Assembly (NCBI RefSeq): GCF_040605455.1
Contig: NZ_JBEXCV010000029.1
Span: 6,455-70,454, forward strand
Source of the DNA: Embleya sp040605455
GTDB lineage: Bacteria; Actinomycetota; Actinomycetes; Streptomycetales; Streptomycetaceae
Length of the DNA: 64,000 nt
Direction of reading: 5' to 3'
This document shows positions 41,872 to 49,584 of this stretch, in pieces. The notes below the pieces were generated by a model. It saw nothing but the letters and a program-made list of their open reading frames with translations, ran no database searches and had not been told where the DNA came from. The number at the start of each line of letters is the position of its first letter. Position 1 is the first letter of the stretch. Position numbers and translations under genes: made by a program.

Positions 41872-42402
41872 TTATCGAGCGAGAGGCGACCCGTCGCTTG
41901 CGGTCCGACGGCGGACCAACACGCGGGTGGTGCTGCCGTCGTCCTCTTCGATGTCCCGAACAAGCTCGAAACCGATTCGGTCCAGCAGGGTCAGCGAGGC
42001 CTTGTTCAATGCAGCCACGGTGGCGTAGACCTCGGTCAGTCCGAGAGTGCCGAAGCCATGGGCAACGATCGCCTTCGCCAACTCGGTGCCCAGGCCGACT
42101 CCCCAGGCCGCCGGCGCCAGAGCGTAGACGATCTCGTGGCCCCCTACGACGTCGGTCGGCTTGATCTCGGCATGCCCGACCAGGAGTCCGTCCCGACGAA
42201 CGGCCCAGACATCGAACAGGTCCCGGGCATAGACCTTCGTGAAGACCCGCCCGAACAGGGCCCGGTCCGCTGCTTCGGAGGCAGGGCCGTCACCCATCCA
42301 TTGCGACAGCCTGGTGTCCTGGAACAGAGCGACGAAGCCCTCTTCATCCTCGGGAACGTACGGCTCCAGGAGCAGCCGCTCGGTGCGCAGAGTCGGGGTC
42401 AC
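41872..42402 (-). CDS. GNAT-family N-acetyltransferase (RimJ/RimL-like)
   Basis: From the GTG at 42402 the 176-aa product starts VTPTLRTERLLLEPYVPEDEEGF, the usual opening of RimJ/RimL-type acetyltransferases. The acetyl-CoA loop is AAWGVGLGTELAKAIVAHGFGTLGLTEVYATV, followed by NKASLTLLDRIGFELVRDI, as in the family. A longer frame up to 42456 is open but unlike family N-termini. The target may be a ribosomal or other N-terminal amine, or a small molecule. It is not in an operon. Confidence 0.83.
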   Translation of the reverse strand: MTPTLRTERLLLEPYVPEDEEGFVALFQDTRLSQWMGDGPASEAADRALFGRVFTKVYARDLFDVWAVRRDGLLVGHAEIKPTDVVGGHEIVYALAPAAWGVGLGTELAKAIVAHGFGTLGLTEVYATVAALNKASLTLLDRIGFELVRDIEEDDGSTTRVLVRRRTASDGSPLAR

Positions 42403-42622
42403 GGACGGTGAGGCTACCCACGCGACATCCGGTCGGCAAACCACTTTCGCCCGCACCGATTTCGAGCAGCACCCTGTATCGGCGAGGCAACTCCCGCCCC
42501 CTCAGGGCAAATACGTCTGGGAGGTCTCGCCGAGTGCGCCGTCCCGGTGGTCCGGGACGCGGTAGAAGGTGCGGATGACCACCGAGCCGTCCTCTGAGGC
42601 GGATGAACGGGCCGGCCGGCCG

Positions 42623-43402
42623 TCAGACGCCGTAGCCGCCGTCCACATCCAGCTTCTGACCGCTGATGAAGCCCGCCCGGTCGGAGGCCAGGAAGCAGAC
42701 CGCCTCGGCGATGTCCGCGGCCCGGCCGAATCGCCGCAGCGGGATGTTGCGGCGCGCGACGTCCAGCGCGCGCTCGTCCAGGTCGCCGCTGTCGATCAGC
42801 CGCGCGGCCATGCCGTCGGTGAGCATGCCCGGGCCGACGCTGTTCGCACGCACCCCGAACCGGCCCTCCTCGGCCGCAATGCCGCGCACGATCGCCTCGA
42901 CCGCGCTCTTGGTACAGGACGACAGGCCGTCCCGAACCGGGAATCGGCTCGTCGCCGCAGTGGTGACCGCGACCAGGCTGCCGTTGCCCGCCGCGCGCAG
43001 GTGCGGCAGCGACGGATGCACCAGATTGAAGAACGCGGCCGCGTCGCCGTCGAGTTGCTCGCGGTACTGGGCGGGCGTGACCCGACTCAGGTGCAACATC
43101 GGTACGTGCGGCCCGGACGCATACACAACCGCGTGGACGCCACCGAACTCCGCCGCCGCCGCATCCACGAAGGTCGCCACGGCGTCCGCGTCGGTGAGAT
43201 CGACCTGCCACGCGCGGGCCCGACGGCCGTGCTCGGACCGGGCCTGCTCGGCGACGGCCTCGGTCGCGGCGGCCCCGTTGCGATAGGTGACCGCCAGGTC
43301 CGCACCGCGCTCGGCGAACATCCGACAGATCGCGGCACCGATCCCGCCCCCGGCCCCGACGACCACGACCGCCCCGGCCCGACTCTCGAAGTCGCGCTCC
43401 AT
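42623..43402 (-). CDS. SDR-family protein lacking the catalytic tyrosine
   Basis: The 259-aa product has a sound Rossmann core (VVGAGGGIGAAICRMFAERGADLAV, VYASGPHVPMLHL, VAVTTAATSRFPV) and ends FISGQKLDVDGGYGV. In place of the catalytic YxxxK the protein reads SSCTK, so the lysine is present but the tyrosine is serine. The NNAG motif is also altered (YASG). It may be inactive, use another residue, or act like the enoyl-reductase branch. A copy of the CTGACG palindrome lies 31 bp upstream of the start, which suggests it belongs to the same regulon as the acyl-CoA genes farther right. Confidence 0.85.
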   Translation of the reverse strand: MERDFESRAGAVVVVGAGGGIGAAICRMFAERGADLAVTYRNGAAATEAVAEQARSEHGRRARAWQVDLTDADAVATFVDAAAAEFGGVHAVVYASGPHVPMLHLSRVTPAQYREQLDGDAAAFFNLVHPSLPHLRAAGNGSLVAVTTAATSRFPVRDGLSSCTKSAVEAIVRGIAAEEGRFGVRANSVGPGMLTDGMAARLIDSGDLDERALDVARRNIPLRRFGRAADIAEAVCFLASDRAGFISGQKLDVDGGYGV

Positions 43403-43432
43403 GACTGGCTCCCCGCTGCTGCCCGAGCTGAT

Positions 43433-43447
43433 CTGACGATCAGTCAG
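43433..43447. promoter_or_regulatory. Palindrome copy A of CTGACGnnnCGTCAG (one mismatch)
   Basis: CTGACGATCAGTCAG, 31 bp upstream of the SDR gene start at 43402. Arms of 5 bp pair perfectly; one base departs from the shared 15-bp consensus. Confidence 0.6.
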
Positions 43448-43512
43448 GGATATCTCCAGACCCGAGAACTGTCAATGGACCACCACTCTGATCAGCACAA
43501 ACACCAAAACTG

Positions 43513-43722
43513 ATGACCGACATCACGCAACTCACCACCCCCGAACCCAGCCGACCCGAGTACACGATCGTGGGTGGTGAGCAGATCGCACGTGCCCACG
43601 CCGAGATCGCCCGGGGGGCGGGCGACCCGATCAGGCATATCCGGGCGGTGCGAAACCCCGAGAGACGTCCCCGGCGGATCAGCCGAGGAGCGACCCGCAA
43701 CACCGCAGCGGTCGGATCGTGA
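43513..43722 (+). CDS. Possible small protein, 69 aa
   Basis: An open frame starts at ATG 43513, divergent from the SDR gene and downstream of palindrome copy A. There is no good ribosome site. The product (MTDITQLTTPEPSRPEYTIV, then a basic tail) resembles no family I know. Codon third positions are GC-rich, but so are those of the shadow frames. I report it with low confidence. Confidence 0.25.
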   Translation: MTDITQLTTPEPSRPEYTIVGGEQIARAHAEIARGAGDPIRHIRAVRNPERRPRRISRGATRNTAAVGS

Positions 43723-43778
43723 CCGGCGCCAACCCGAACCGAACCCGAGAGGCCCTCACCTGTTCAACCCCCGACCGA

Positions 43779-43884
43779 GCCACCCCAGCCCGGCCGGCGC
43801 TTGAGGCCACCCCAACCACACCAAATGCTCACCGGCCAAACAAACGCCGGCCGAGCCCATTCCAGCCCGGCCGGCGCTTGAGGC
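43779..43884. repeat. Two copies of a GCCCGGCCGGCGCTTGAGG dispersed repeat
   Basis: Copies at about 43779-43806 and 43856-43884, separated by an unrelated 50-bp stretch, match the unit that forms the tandem array at 51737-51971. They lie just after the FadE27-like gene (stop at 43900 on the minus strand), the same position relative to a 3' end as the array. Confidence 0.75.
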
Positions 43885-43899
43885 CCCGCAAGCCCACGG

Positions 43900-44886
43900 C
43901 TAGAGCGTCGCCGCCAACGCCTCTTCGTTCTCCTCCGCCCCGCCGAACTGCGTCGAGTGCACCCAAGCCCGCTTCAGATACAGATGCACGTCCACCTCCC
44001 AGGTGAACCCCATCCCCCCATGCACCTGCGTGGCGTCCTTGCCGTTCCGCGTCGCCGCGTCATCACCCATGACCTTCGCCGTGAGCACCGCGACCTCCGG
44101 ATCGCCCACGGCCGGGTCGTCCAGCGTCACGGCCGCCGCGTACACCGCCGCCCGCGCCAGCTCGGTCCGCACCAGCATGTCCGCGCACAGGTGCTTGACC
44201 GCCTGGAAGCCGCCGATCACCCGCCCGAACTGCTCCCGCTCCTTGGCGTACTGCGTGGCCAACTCGGTGAGCCGACCCGCGATCCCCAGCTGAAGTGCCC
44301 CCGTGAGCACCGCTCCGATTCGGCGCCACTGCTCCGCGACAAGAGCATCGGCCACCAACTCGCCCGCCGGCAGCTCGTCCACCGAGGTCACCGGAGTGAA
44401 CGGATCCACCGGATGCGCAACCCGCACCCCCTGCACGGCGGACGGGTCGACCAGCCGGATGCCCTCGTCGGTCAGCACCAGCAGACAGTCCAGCGCGTCC
44501 AAGTGCTCGACCAGCAACGGCCACGAGTCACCCTCGACCAACCCGACCACCGCATCGCCCGCAGCCGCGTCCGTGCCCAGATCCCCGGGTAGCGAAGCCG
44601 CCAGGTGCGTGGCCACCAGCGGCCCGGGCAGCAACACCCGACCCGCCTCCTCGTACACCAACGCCGCCTCGGCCACCCCGAGCCCGACGCCGCCCGCCTC
44701 CTCGGCGATCCGCAACGAGAAGAACCCGGTGTCGGCCAGTTCGCGCCACAACGCGCGGTCCACCATCCCGGGCACCGGCGCGTTGTCCACCAGCGCCCGC
44801 ATCCGCTCCCGCCCGAACCGACCCTCGCAGAACTCCCGTACCCCGGACCGCAGATCGCGCTGGTCCTCGCTCAGCTGGAAATCCAT
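43900..44886 (-). CDS. Acyl-CoA dehydrogenase, FadE27 (ChsE5)-like subunit
   Basis: The 328-aa product begins MDFQLSEDQRDLRSGVREF and keeps the helical acyl-CoA dehydrogenase frame (GVGLGVAEAALVYEEAGRVLLPGPL, EREQFGRVIGGFQAVKHLCADMLVRTELARAAVY, THVHGGMGFTWEVDVHLYLKRA-like end). The middle beta domain lacks the YxEPxAGSD FAD loop. Shortened, degenerate subunits of this kind pair with full subunits in steroid-side-chain dehydrogenases such as mycobacterial FadE26-FadE27 (ChsE4-ChsE5). The full subunit is encoded 6 bp upstream on the same strand. It is somewhat shorter than FadE27 of Mycobacterium tuberculosis, so the match is to type rather than strict orthology. Confidence 0.83.
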   Translation of the reverse strand: MDFQLSEDQRDLRSGVREFCEGRFGRERMRALVDNAPVPGMVDRALWRELADTGFFSLRIAEEAGGVGLGVAEAALVYEEAGRVLLPGPLVATHLAASLPGDLGTDAAAGDAVVGLVEGDSWPLLVEHLDALDCLLVLTDEGIRLVDPSAVQGVRVAHPVDPFTPVTSVDELPAGELVADALVAEQWRRIGAVLTGALQLGIAGRLTELATQYAKEREQFGRVIGGFQAVKHLCADMLVRTELARAAVYAAAVTLDDPAVGDPEVAVLTAKVMGDDAATRNGKDATQVHGGMGFTWEVDVHLYLKRAWVHSTQFGGAEENEEALAATL

Positions 44887-44892
44887 GCCCGA

Positions 44893-46080
44893 TCACCGTT
44901 CCTTCGGCAGGCCGAGGATGCGCTCGCCCACGATGTTGCGCTGGATCTGCGACGTGCCCGCCGCGATCGTGTACGACAGCGACGACAGCCGCTCGTCCAT
45001 CAACGAGCCGCTGGGCAACCCCGCGACGTCGTCCACGGCCAGGGCCGCTCGACCGAGCAGTCGGTGCGCCAGGTCGTACACCTTCTGCTTCGTCTCGGAG
45101 AACCGCAGCTTGAACACCGAACCACCCACACCCGGCACCCCGGACCGCTGCGCCTCGGAGACGTTCCACTTGGTCAACGCCCACAACGCCTCGAACTCGG
45201 CGGTCAGATGCCCGAGTTCGCGCCGCAGCGCCAAGTCGTCCCAAGCACTCGCCTGACGCCGCGTCACCTTCTTGGCCAGCGCCGCGAGTTCGCGCAGCAG
45301 CCGCTGGCAGGCGACCACCTCGCTGACGAACGCGGTGCCGCGCTCGAACGACAGCGTGACCATGGTGACCCGCCAGCCGTCGTTCTCCTCGCCGACCCGG
45401 TTGGCCACCGGCACCCGCACGTCGTCGAAGAACACCTCGGCGAACTCCGAGGTACCCATCACCGTCTCCAGCGGACGGATGGTGATGCCCGGGGTGTCCA
45501 TCGGCACGATCAGCCAGGTGATCCCCTTGTGCTTCGGGGCATCCGGGTCGGTACGCACCAACATCTCGCAGTAGTCCGCGACTTCCGCGTGCGAGGTCCA
45601 GATCTTCGAGCCGTTGACGACGTAGTCGTCGCCGTCCCGGACCGCCCGGGTCCGCAGCGAGGCAAGGTCGCTGCCCGCACCCGGTTCGGAGAAGCCCTGG
45701 CACCAGACGTCGTCGCCGCGCAGGATGCCCGGCAGATACCGGCGCCGCTGCTCTTCGGTGCCGGCCGCGTCGATGGTCGGTCCCGCGTGCAGCAGGCCGA
45801 CGAAGTTCGCACCCACATACGGCGCGCCGGCCCGCTCGGTCTCCTCCAGGAAGATCAGGTGCTCGGTCGGCGTGGCCCCCTTGCCGCCCGCCTCGACCGA
45901 CCAGTGCAGGCCCGCATAGCCGGCCTCGAACAACAAGCGCTGCCATGCCGTGTCGTAGGCCCGTCGACCCGGCCAGTCGTTGCGGTCGGGCTTGGCCGGC
46001 AGCAACGGGATGGCCCGGTCGAGCCACGCGCGCAGTTCCGCGCGAAATCTCTCCTCGGCCTCGGTATACCGGAGGTCCAT
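44893..46080 (-). CDS. Acyl-CoA dehydrogenase, FadE26 (ChsE4)-like subunit
   Basis: The 395-aa product has intact acyl-CoA dehydrogenase motifs: QGFSEPGAGSDLASLRTRAVRDGDDYVVNGSKIWTSHAEVADY, SFERGTAFVSEVVACQRLL, and the C-terminal SYTIAAGTSQIQRNIVGERILGLPKE. GGGAG lies 9 nt before the ATG. Only 6 bp separate it from the FadE27-like gene, so the two are almost surely co-translated as an alpha2-beta2 enzyme. In mycobacteria such a pair oxidises the first thioester of the C27 side chain. A 249-bp low-complexity spacer separates it from the SDR gene upstream. Confidence 0.88.
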   Translation of the reverse strand: MDLRYTEAEERFRAELRAWLDRAIPLLPAKPDRNDWPGRRAYDTAWQRLLFEAGYAGLHWSVEAGGKGATPTEHLIFLEETERAGAPYVGANFVGLLHAGPTIDAAGTEEQRRRYLPGILRGDDVWCQGFSEPGAGSDLASLRTRAVRDGDDYVVNGSKIWTSHAEVADYCEMLVRTDPDAPKHKGITWLIVPMDTPGITIRPLETVMGTSEFAEVFFDDVRVPVANRVGEENDGWRVTMVTLSFERGTAFVSEVVACQRLLRELAALAKKVTRRQASAWDDLALRRELGHLTAEFEALWALTKWNVSEAQRSGVPGVGGSVFKLRFSETKQKVYDLAHRLLGRAALAVDDVAGLPSGSLMDERLSSLSYTIAAGTSQIQRNIVGERILGLPKER

Positions 46081-46129
46081 GGTTCTCGACTCCCTGTCGG
46101 ACGAAAGGTCGAATGCTCGGGCAACCGAA

Positions 46130-46325
46130 ACGGCCTGCCGGCCACAAGACCGAAAAACCGAAAGCCGGAAGACCTGAAAAGCCGAACGGCCGAAGGGCCG
46201 AACGGCCGGAAGCAGCCCGCAAGCCGAAGGGCCGAAGCAACCCCCGGCCCGAACGGCCGAAGGCCCCAACGCCAAAGCCCCGAAGGCCGAGGCTCAAGCC
46301 GAAGCCCAGGCCGTAGCCGTAAGCC
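46130..46325. repeat. Low-complexity GCCGAA/CCGAA-rich spacer
   Basis: About 200 bp between the FadE26-like gene and the SDR gene consist largely of degenerate CCGAA, GGCCGAA and AAGCCGAA units on the plus strand. The open frame it makes (rich in Lys, Pro, Arg) is not a plausible protein. Both flanking genes are on the minus strand, so this is either a long untranslated spacer of one operon or the site of a separate promoter. Confidence 0.65.
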
Positions 46326-46329
46326 GAAC

Positions 46330-47238
46330 TCAGGCTCCATAAACAGGCGTCGGCGACGGCGCCTCGTCGAGCAGCTTCGCCACCACCGGCCCGAGCTCGG
46401 CCGGCTCCCAGCGACGGCCCGCGCTCGCCTCCGGCCCGTGCTGCCAACCGGTCGCCACCGAGACCTTGTCGCCCTCGACCTCGAACACCCGCCCGGTGAC
46501 CTCGCGCGACTCGGCCGAGCCGAGCCAGACCACCAGCGGCGAGATGTTCGCCGGGTCGTAGAAGTCGAAGCTGCCGTCCTCGGGCTTACGCACCATGTCG
46601 GGCATCGCCTCCTCGGTCATCCGGGTACGCGCGGCGGGCGCGATCGCGTTGGCGGTCACGCCGTACCGACCCATCTCCACCGCGGCGATCTGGGTCAGGC
46701 ACGTGATGCCGGCCTTGGCCGCGGCGTAGTTGCCCTGCCCGACCGAGCCCATCAACCCCGCGCCGGACGTGGTGTTGATCAGCCGCGCGTCGATCGTGTT
46801 GCCCGCCTTGGCCTGCGCACGCCAGTACGCACCCGCGTGTCGCATCACCGCGAAGTGCCCCTTGAGGTGGACCCGGACCACTGCGTCGAACTCGTCCTCG
46901 CCGAGCGAGACCAGCATCCGGTCACGCAGGAAGCCCGCGTTGTTGACGACCACGTCCAACCGGCCGAACGCGTCGATCGCGGTTTGCACCAGCCGCTCCG
47001 CACCCGCCCAGTCCGCGACGTCGTCCGCGTTGATGACCGCCTTGCCGCCCAGCGCCTCGATGTCGGCCACGACCTGCTGGGCCGGCCCGAGCGAACGCCC
47101 GTCGCCCTGGCGCGAGGCTCCGATGTCGTTGACCACCACGTGCGCGCCCTCACGGGCGAACGCCAGCGCGTGCTCGCGCCCGATGCCGCCGCCGGCACCG
47201 GTGACGATGACGACGCGCCCCTCGCAGATCCCACTCAT
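46330..47238 (-). CDS. SDR 3-hydroxyacyl-CoA dehydrogenase-like (17beta-HSD4/Hsd4B type)
   Basis: The product (302 aa) starts MSGICEGRVVIVTGAGGGIGREHALAFAREGAHVVVNDIGA, in which the aspartate after beta-2 points to NAD. Other marks are DVADWAGAERLVQTAIDAFGRLDVVVNNAGFLRD, the serine in INTTSGAGLMGSVGQ and catalytic YAAAK. The D(I)GAS...G(G)....A insert and longer C-terminus resemble the dehydrogenase half of peroxisomal multifunctional enzyme 2 and mycobacterial Rv3502c-type proteins. GGAGGGG precedes the ATG by 6 nt. With the FadE26/27-like pair downstream it could catalyse the third step of a beta-oxidation-like cycle. Confidence 0.87.
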   Translation of the reverse strand: MSGICEGRVVIVTGAGGGIGREHALAFAREGAHVVVNDIGASRQGDGRSLGPAQQVVADIEALGGKAVINADDVADWAGAERLVQTAIDAFGRLDVVVNNAGFLRDRMLVSLGEDEFDAVVRVHLKGHFAVMRHAGAYWRAQAKAGNTIDARLINTTSGAGLMGSVGQGNYAAAKAGITCLTQIAAVEMGRYGVTANAIAPAARTRMTEEAMPDMVRKPEDGSFDFYDPANISPLVVWLGSAESREVTGRVFEVEGDKVSVATGWQHGPEASAGRRWEPAELGPVVAKLLDEAPSPTPVYGA

Positions 47239-47252
47239 TCCAGGCCCCTCCG

Positions 47253-47291
47253 GTGTGCTGACGACGTGTGCTGAAGACGTGTACTGACGAC
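47253..47291. repeat. Three 13-bp tandem repeats (GTGTGCTGACGAC) before the SDR gene
   Basis: GTGTGCTGACGAC, GTGTGCTGAAGAC and GTGTACTGACGAC follow one another directly, 15 bp upstream of the SDR start at 47238. Each holds a CTGACG-like half-site of the palindrome seen elsewhere in this locus, but no full palindrome forms. The remaining gap to 47522 is low-complexity and holds no gene. Confidence 0.6.
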
Positions 47292-47522
47292 CAGCCGACG
47301 ACGTGCCGACCACATGTGCCGGCGCGAGTCGAAATACCTCGGAAGCGGCCCGCCGGGAACCCGACGAGCCGCCCCTTGCCGCTGAACCAAAACGCCGACG
47401 ACCCGAAACCCCGACCGTTCCCGACGAGGAGGTCGACAAGAATCCGACCGAAGCCGGTTCGGACCGCGACCGCGACCCGGATCAGAGAACCGGACCCGGG
47501 TCGGGCCGCGACCCGAGCCCGA

Positions 47523-48788
47523 TCAGACCGCGACTGTCGCCACCCGGTCCTTGTCGAAGTCGAGGTCGAGCATCCGGATCGCGTTCCCCCGGATGATCTT
47601 GTAGACCGTCTCCTCGCCCAGCCCGGCGAGGTGCTCCTCGGCGATCTTCTTGGTGTGCGGCCACGTGGAGTCGACGTGCGGGTAGTCGGTCTCGAACGTG
47701 ACGTTGTCCTCGCCGATCACGTCGAGCGAGTTCACCCCGTGCCGGTCCCGGAAGAAGCACGCGAACATGTTCCGCCGGAAGTAGTACGACGGCGCCTCCG
47801 GCAGCACCTCACCGGTGAGCGCCCACGCCCGGTGCTCCAGCCAGACGTCGTCCATGCGCTCCAGGGCGTACGGGATCCAGCCCATCTGCCCCTCGGAGTA
47901 GGCCAACTTGATCTTCGGGAACCGCGCCGGGATGCCCGCGAAGATGAAGTCGGCCATCGAGGCCATCGCGTTGTTGAAGCTGAGCGACGCCTGGACCGCC
48001 GCAGGGGCGTCCGGCGAGGCGGCCGGCATCGTCGAGGACGAGCCGATGTGCATGTTGATCGTCACGCCGAGGTCCGCACAGACCTCGAAGAACGGGTCCC
48101 AGTAGCCGGTGTGGATGCTGGGCAGGCCCAGGAACGCCGGAATCTCGCTGAAGCACACGGCGGTGACGCCGCGCGCGCGATTGCGCTTGATCTCCTCGAC
48201 CGCGAGCTGCACATCCCACAGCGGGATGATGATCAGCGGGATCAGTCGGCCTCCGGAGTCGCCGCACCACTCCTCGACCATCCAGTCGTTGTAGGCGCGC
48301 ACACACGCGAGCGCGACCTCCTTGTCCGCGGCCTCCGAGAAGGTCTGGCCGCAGAATCGCGGGAAGGTCGGGAAGCACAGCGAGGCTTCGACATGGTTGA
48401 CGTCCATGTCCTTGAGCCGCTCGGCCGGGTCGTACAGCCCGGGGCGCATCTCGCCGCGCGTGATGCCTTCGAGGGTCATCTCGTCGCGGCTGAAGCCGAC
48501 GGCGGCGATGTTGCGCTTGTACGGGAAGCGCAGGTCCTCGTAGAACCACCAGTCGGCGGGCGGCCCGTCCGGGTCGGTGGTGATCTTGTAGCTCGCGCCG
48601 GTGTACTCGAGCATGCCGATGCCGGTGGTGACCGGCTTGGGCCCACGCTCGTGGTACTTCTTCGGCAACCAGCGCTCGAACAGGTGTGCCGGCTCGATGA
48701 CATGGTCATCCACGCTGATGATCTTCGGCAGTTCACCGAAGGAGTTTCCGGACTGCGTGGCAGCCTGTCCGGGCTGGTTGGTGCTCAT
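47523..48788 (-). CDS. Amidohydrolase-family (ACMSD-like) metal-dependent hydrolase
   Basis: The 421-aa product is a TIM-barrel amidohydrolase of the amidohydrolase-2 group: IISVDDHVIEPAHLF (first metal ligands D-x-H), PLIIIPLWDVQLAVEEIKRNRARGVTAVCF, VTINMHIGSSST with a histidine ligand, and EDNVTFETDYPHVDSTWP with the final aspartate. Such proteins are decarboxylases or hydrolases of ring acids and are frequent in actinobacterial steroid and aromatic catabolic clusters. GGGAGGGG lies 4-5 nt before the ATG at 48788. Palindrome copy B lies 24 bp upstream. It is divergent from the isochorismatase-like gene. Confidence 0.85.
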   Translation of the reverse strand: MSTNQPGQAATQSGNSFGELPKIISVDDHVIEPAHLFERWLPKKYHERGPKPVTTGIGMLEYTGASYKITTDPDGPPADWWFYEDLRFPYKRNIAAVGFSRDEMTLEGITRGEMRPGLYDPAERLKDMDVNHVEASLCFPTFPRFCGQTFSEAADKEVALACVRAYNDWMVEEWCGDSGGRLIPLIIIPLWDVQLAVEEIKRNRARGVTAVCFSEIPAFLGLPSIHTGYWDPFFEVCADLGVTINMHIGSSSTMPAASPDAPAAVQASLSFNNAMASMADFIFAGIPARFPKIKLAYSEGQMGWIPYALERMDDVWLEHRAWALTGEVLPEAPSYYFRRNMFACFFRDRHGVNSLDVIGEDNVTFETDYPHVDSTWPHTKKIAEEHLAGLGEETVYKIIRGNAIRMLDLDFDKDRVATVAV

Positions 48789-48811
48789 CGGCCCCTCCCG
48801 CTCACTGAAAT

Positions 48812-48826
48812 CTGATGGACCGTCAG
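48812..48826. promoter_or_regulatory. Palindrome copy B of CTGACGnnnCGTCAG (one mismatch)
   Basis: CTGATGGACCGTCAG, 24 bp upstream of the amidohydrolase start. Flanking A/T bases extend the arms to 8 bp (48808-48815 with 48823-48830), the longest of the set. Confidence 0.7.
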
Positions 48827-48861
48827 ATTTAGCGTAATCTCTGGGCCGAGGGAACCACAAG

Positions 48862-48876
48862 CTGACTCAACGTCAG
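48862..48876. promoter_or_regulatory. Palindrome copy C of CTGACGnnnCGTCAG (one mismatch)
   Basis: CTGACTCAACGTCAG, 12 bp upstream of the isochorismatase-like ATG at 48888; it overlaps the ribosome site (AGGAG). Copies B and C are 50 bp apart centre to centre in the same divergent promoter region. Confidence 0.7.
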
Positions 48877-48887
48877 GAGAATCACGG

Positions 48888-49502
48888 ATGGCCCTGCATC
48901 TCGAAGAACTGATCGCCCCCGCACACACCGCATTGGTCACCCAGGAATGTCAGAACGGGGTGATCGGCGCCCAGGCGGTATTCCCCGCGCTGACCGCGCA
49001 CACCCGAGAGCTGATTCCGGCCGTCGACCGACTCGCCAAGGCCGCCCGCGGGGCCGAACTCCCGGTCGTGCACTGCCTCGCGGTGCGCCGGCCGGACGGT
49101 CTGGGTGCGAACGCCAACGCCCGGATGTTCGGCGCCGCAGCCAAGTCGCCGATCCTCCTGGAGCCGGGCTCACCCGCCGCGGCGGTGGCCGACGGAATCA
49201 CCGTCGAGCCCTCCGACCTGGTGCTTTCCCGCTATCACGGGCTCGGTCCGATGGCCGACACCGGCCTGGCCGCCATCCTGCGGAACCTGGGCGTGCGCAC
49301 GATCGTGGGCGTCGGCGTCTCGCTCAACGTCGGCATGCTCAACTTCGCGATGGACGCGGTCAACTCCGGCTTCCAGTTCGTCGTACCCCGCGAGGCGGTG
49401 GCCGGATTCCCGCCCGAATACGCCGAGGCGGTGCTCGCGAACACCTTCAACGCGATCGCCACCATCACCACGGTGGACGCCGTCCTGACCGCCTGGAGCT
49501 GA
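48888..49502 (+). CDS. Isochorismatase-fold (cysteine-hydrolase-like) protein without the catalytic cysteine
   Basis: The 204-aa product has the cysteine-hydrolase fold: ALVTQECQNGVIGAQAVFPAL at the N-terminus, LPVVHCLAVRRPDG, then VRTIVGVGVSLNVGMLNFAMDAVNSGFQFVV. In active amidases the first motif holds a catalytic aspartate and the last reads T-N-x-C; here these are glutamate-type (QEC) and L-N-V-G, so the nucleophilic cysteine is glycine. It may still act as an isochorismatase-type hydrolase, since some family members work without cysteine, or as a binding protein. It is divergent from the amidohydrolase gene across two palindrome copies, and ends in a bidirectional hairpin. Confidence 0.83.
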   Translation: MALHLEELIAPAHTALVTQECQNGVIGAQAVFPALTAHTRELIPAVDRLAKAARGAELPVVHCLAVRRPDGLGANANARMFGAAAKSPILLEPGSPAAAVADGITVEPSDLVLSRYHGLGPMADTGLAAILRNLGVRTIVGVGVSLNVGMLNFAMDAVNSGFQFVVPREAVAGFPPEYAEAVLANTFNAIATITTVDAVLTAWS

Positions 49503-49505
49503 AAC

Positions 49506-49542
49506 CTGATGCCCCGTCACGACATAGGTGACGGGGCATCAG
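49506..49542. terminator. 15-bp bidirectional hairpin
   Basis: CTGATGCCCCGTCAC (49506-49520) pairs with 49528-49542 around a 7-nt loop. It ends the isochorismatase-like gene and, on the other strand, the acyl-CoA ligase gene. Confidence 0.88.
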
Positions 49543-49569
49543 CCGCATCGGAAATCGCCCGAGGCTCGG

Positions 49570-49584
49570 CTGACCGTCCGTCAG
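49570..49584. promoter_or_regulatory. Palindrome copy D of CTGACGnnnCGTCAG (one mismatch), at convergent gene ends
   Basis: CTGACCGTCCGTCAG overlaps the stop codon of the acyl-CoA ligase gene. This is an unusual place for an operator; it may be chance, a roadblock, or part of a repression loop with copies C and E. Confidence 0.4.

Noticed and set aside
42480..42622. Remnant of a minus-strand gene ending before the acetyltransferase
   Set aside because: About 35 codons read sensibly (SVVIRTFYRVPDHRDG) but no start, domain or continuation was found, so a gene cannot be supported.
47268..48815. Long plus-strand frame opposite the amidohydrolase gene
   Set aside because: The minus strand encodes a complete amidohydrolase with metal ligands; the plus-strand translation is a low-complexity shadow.
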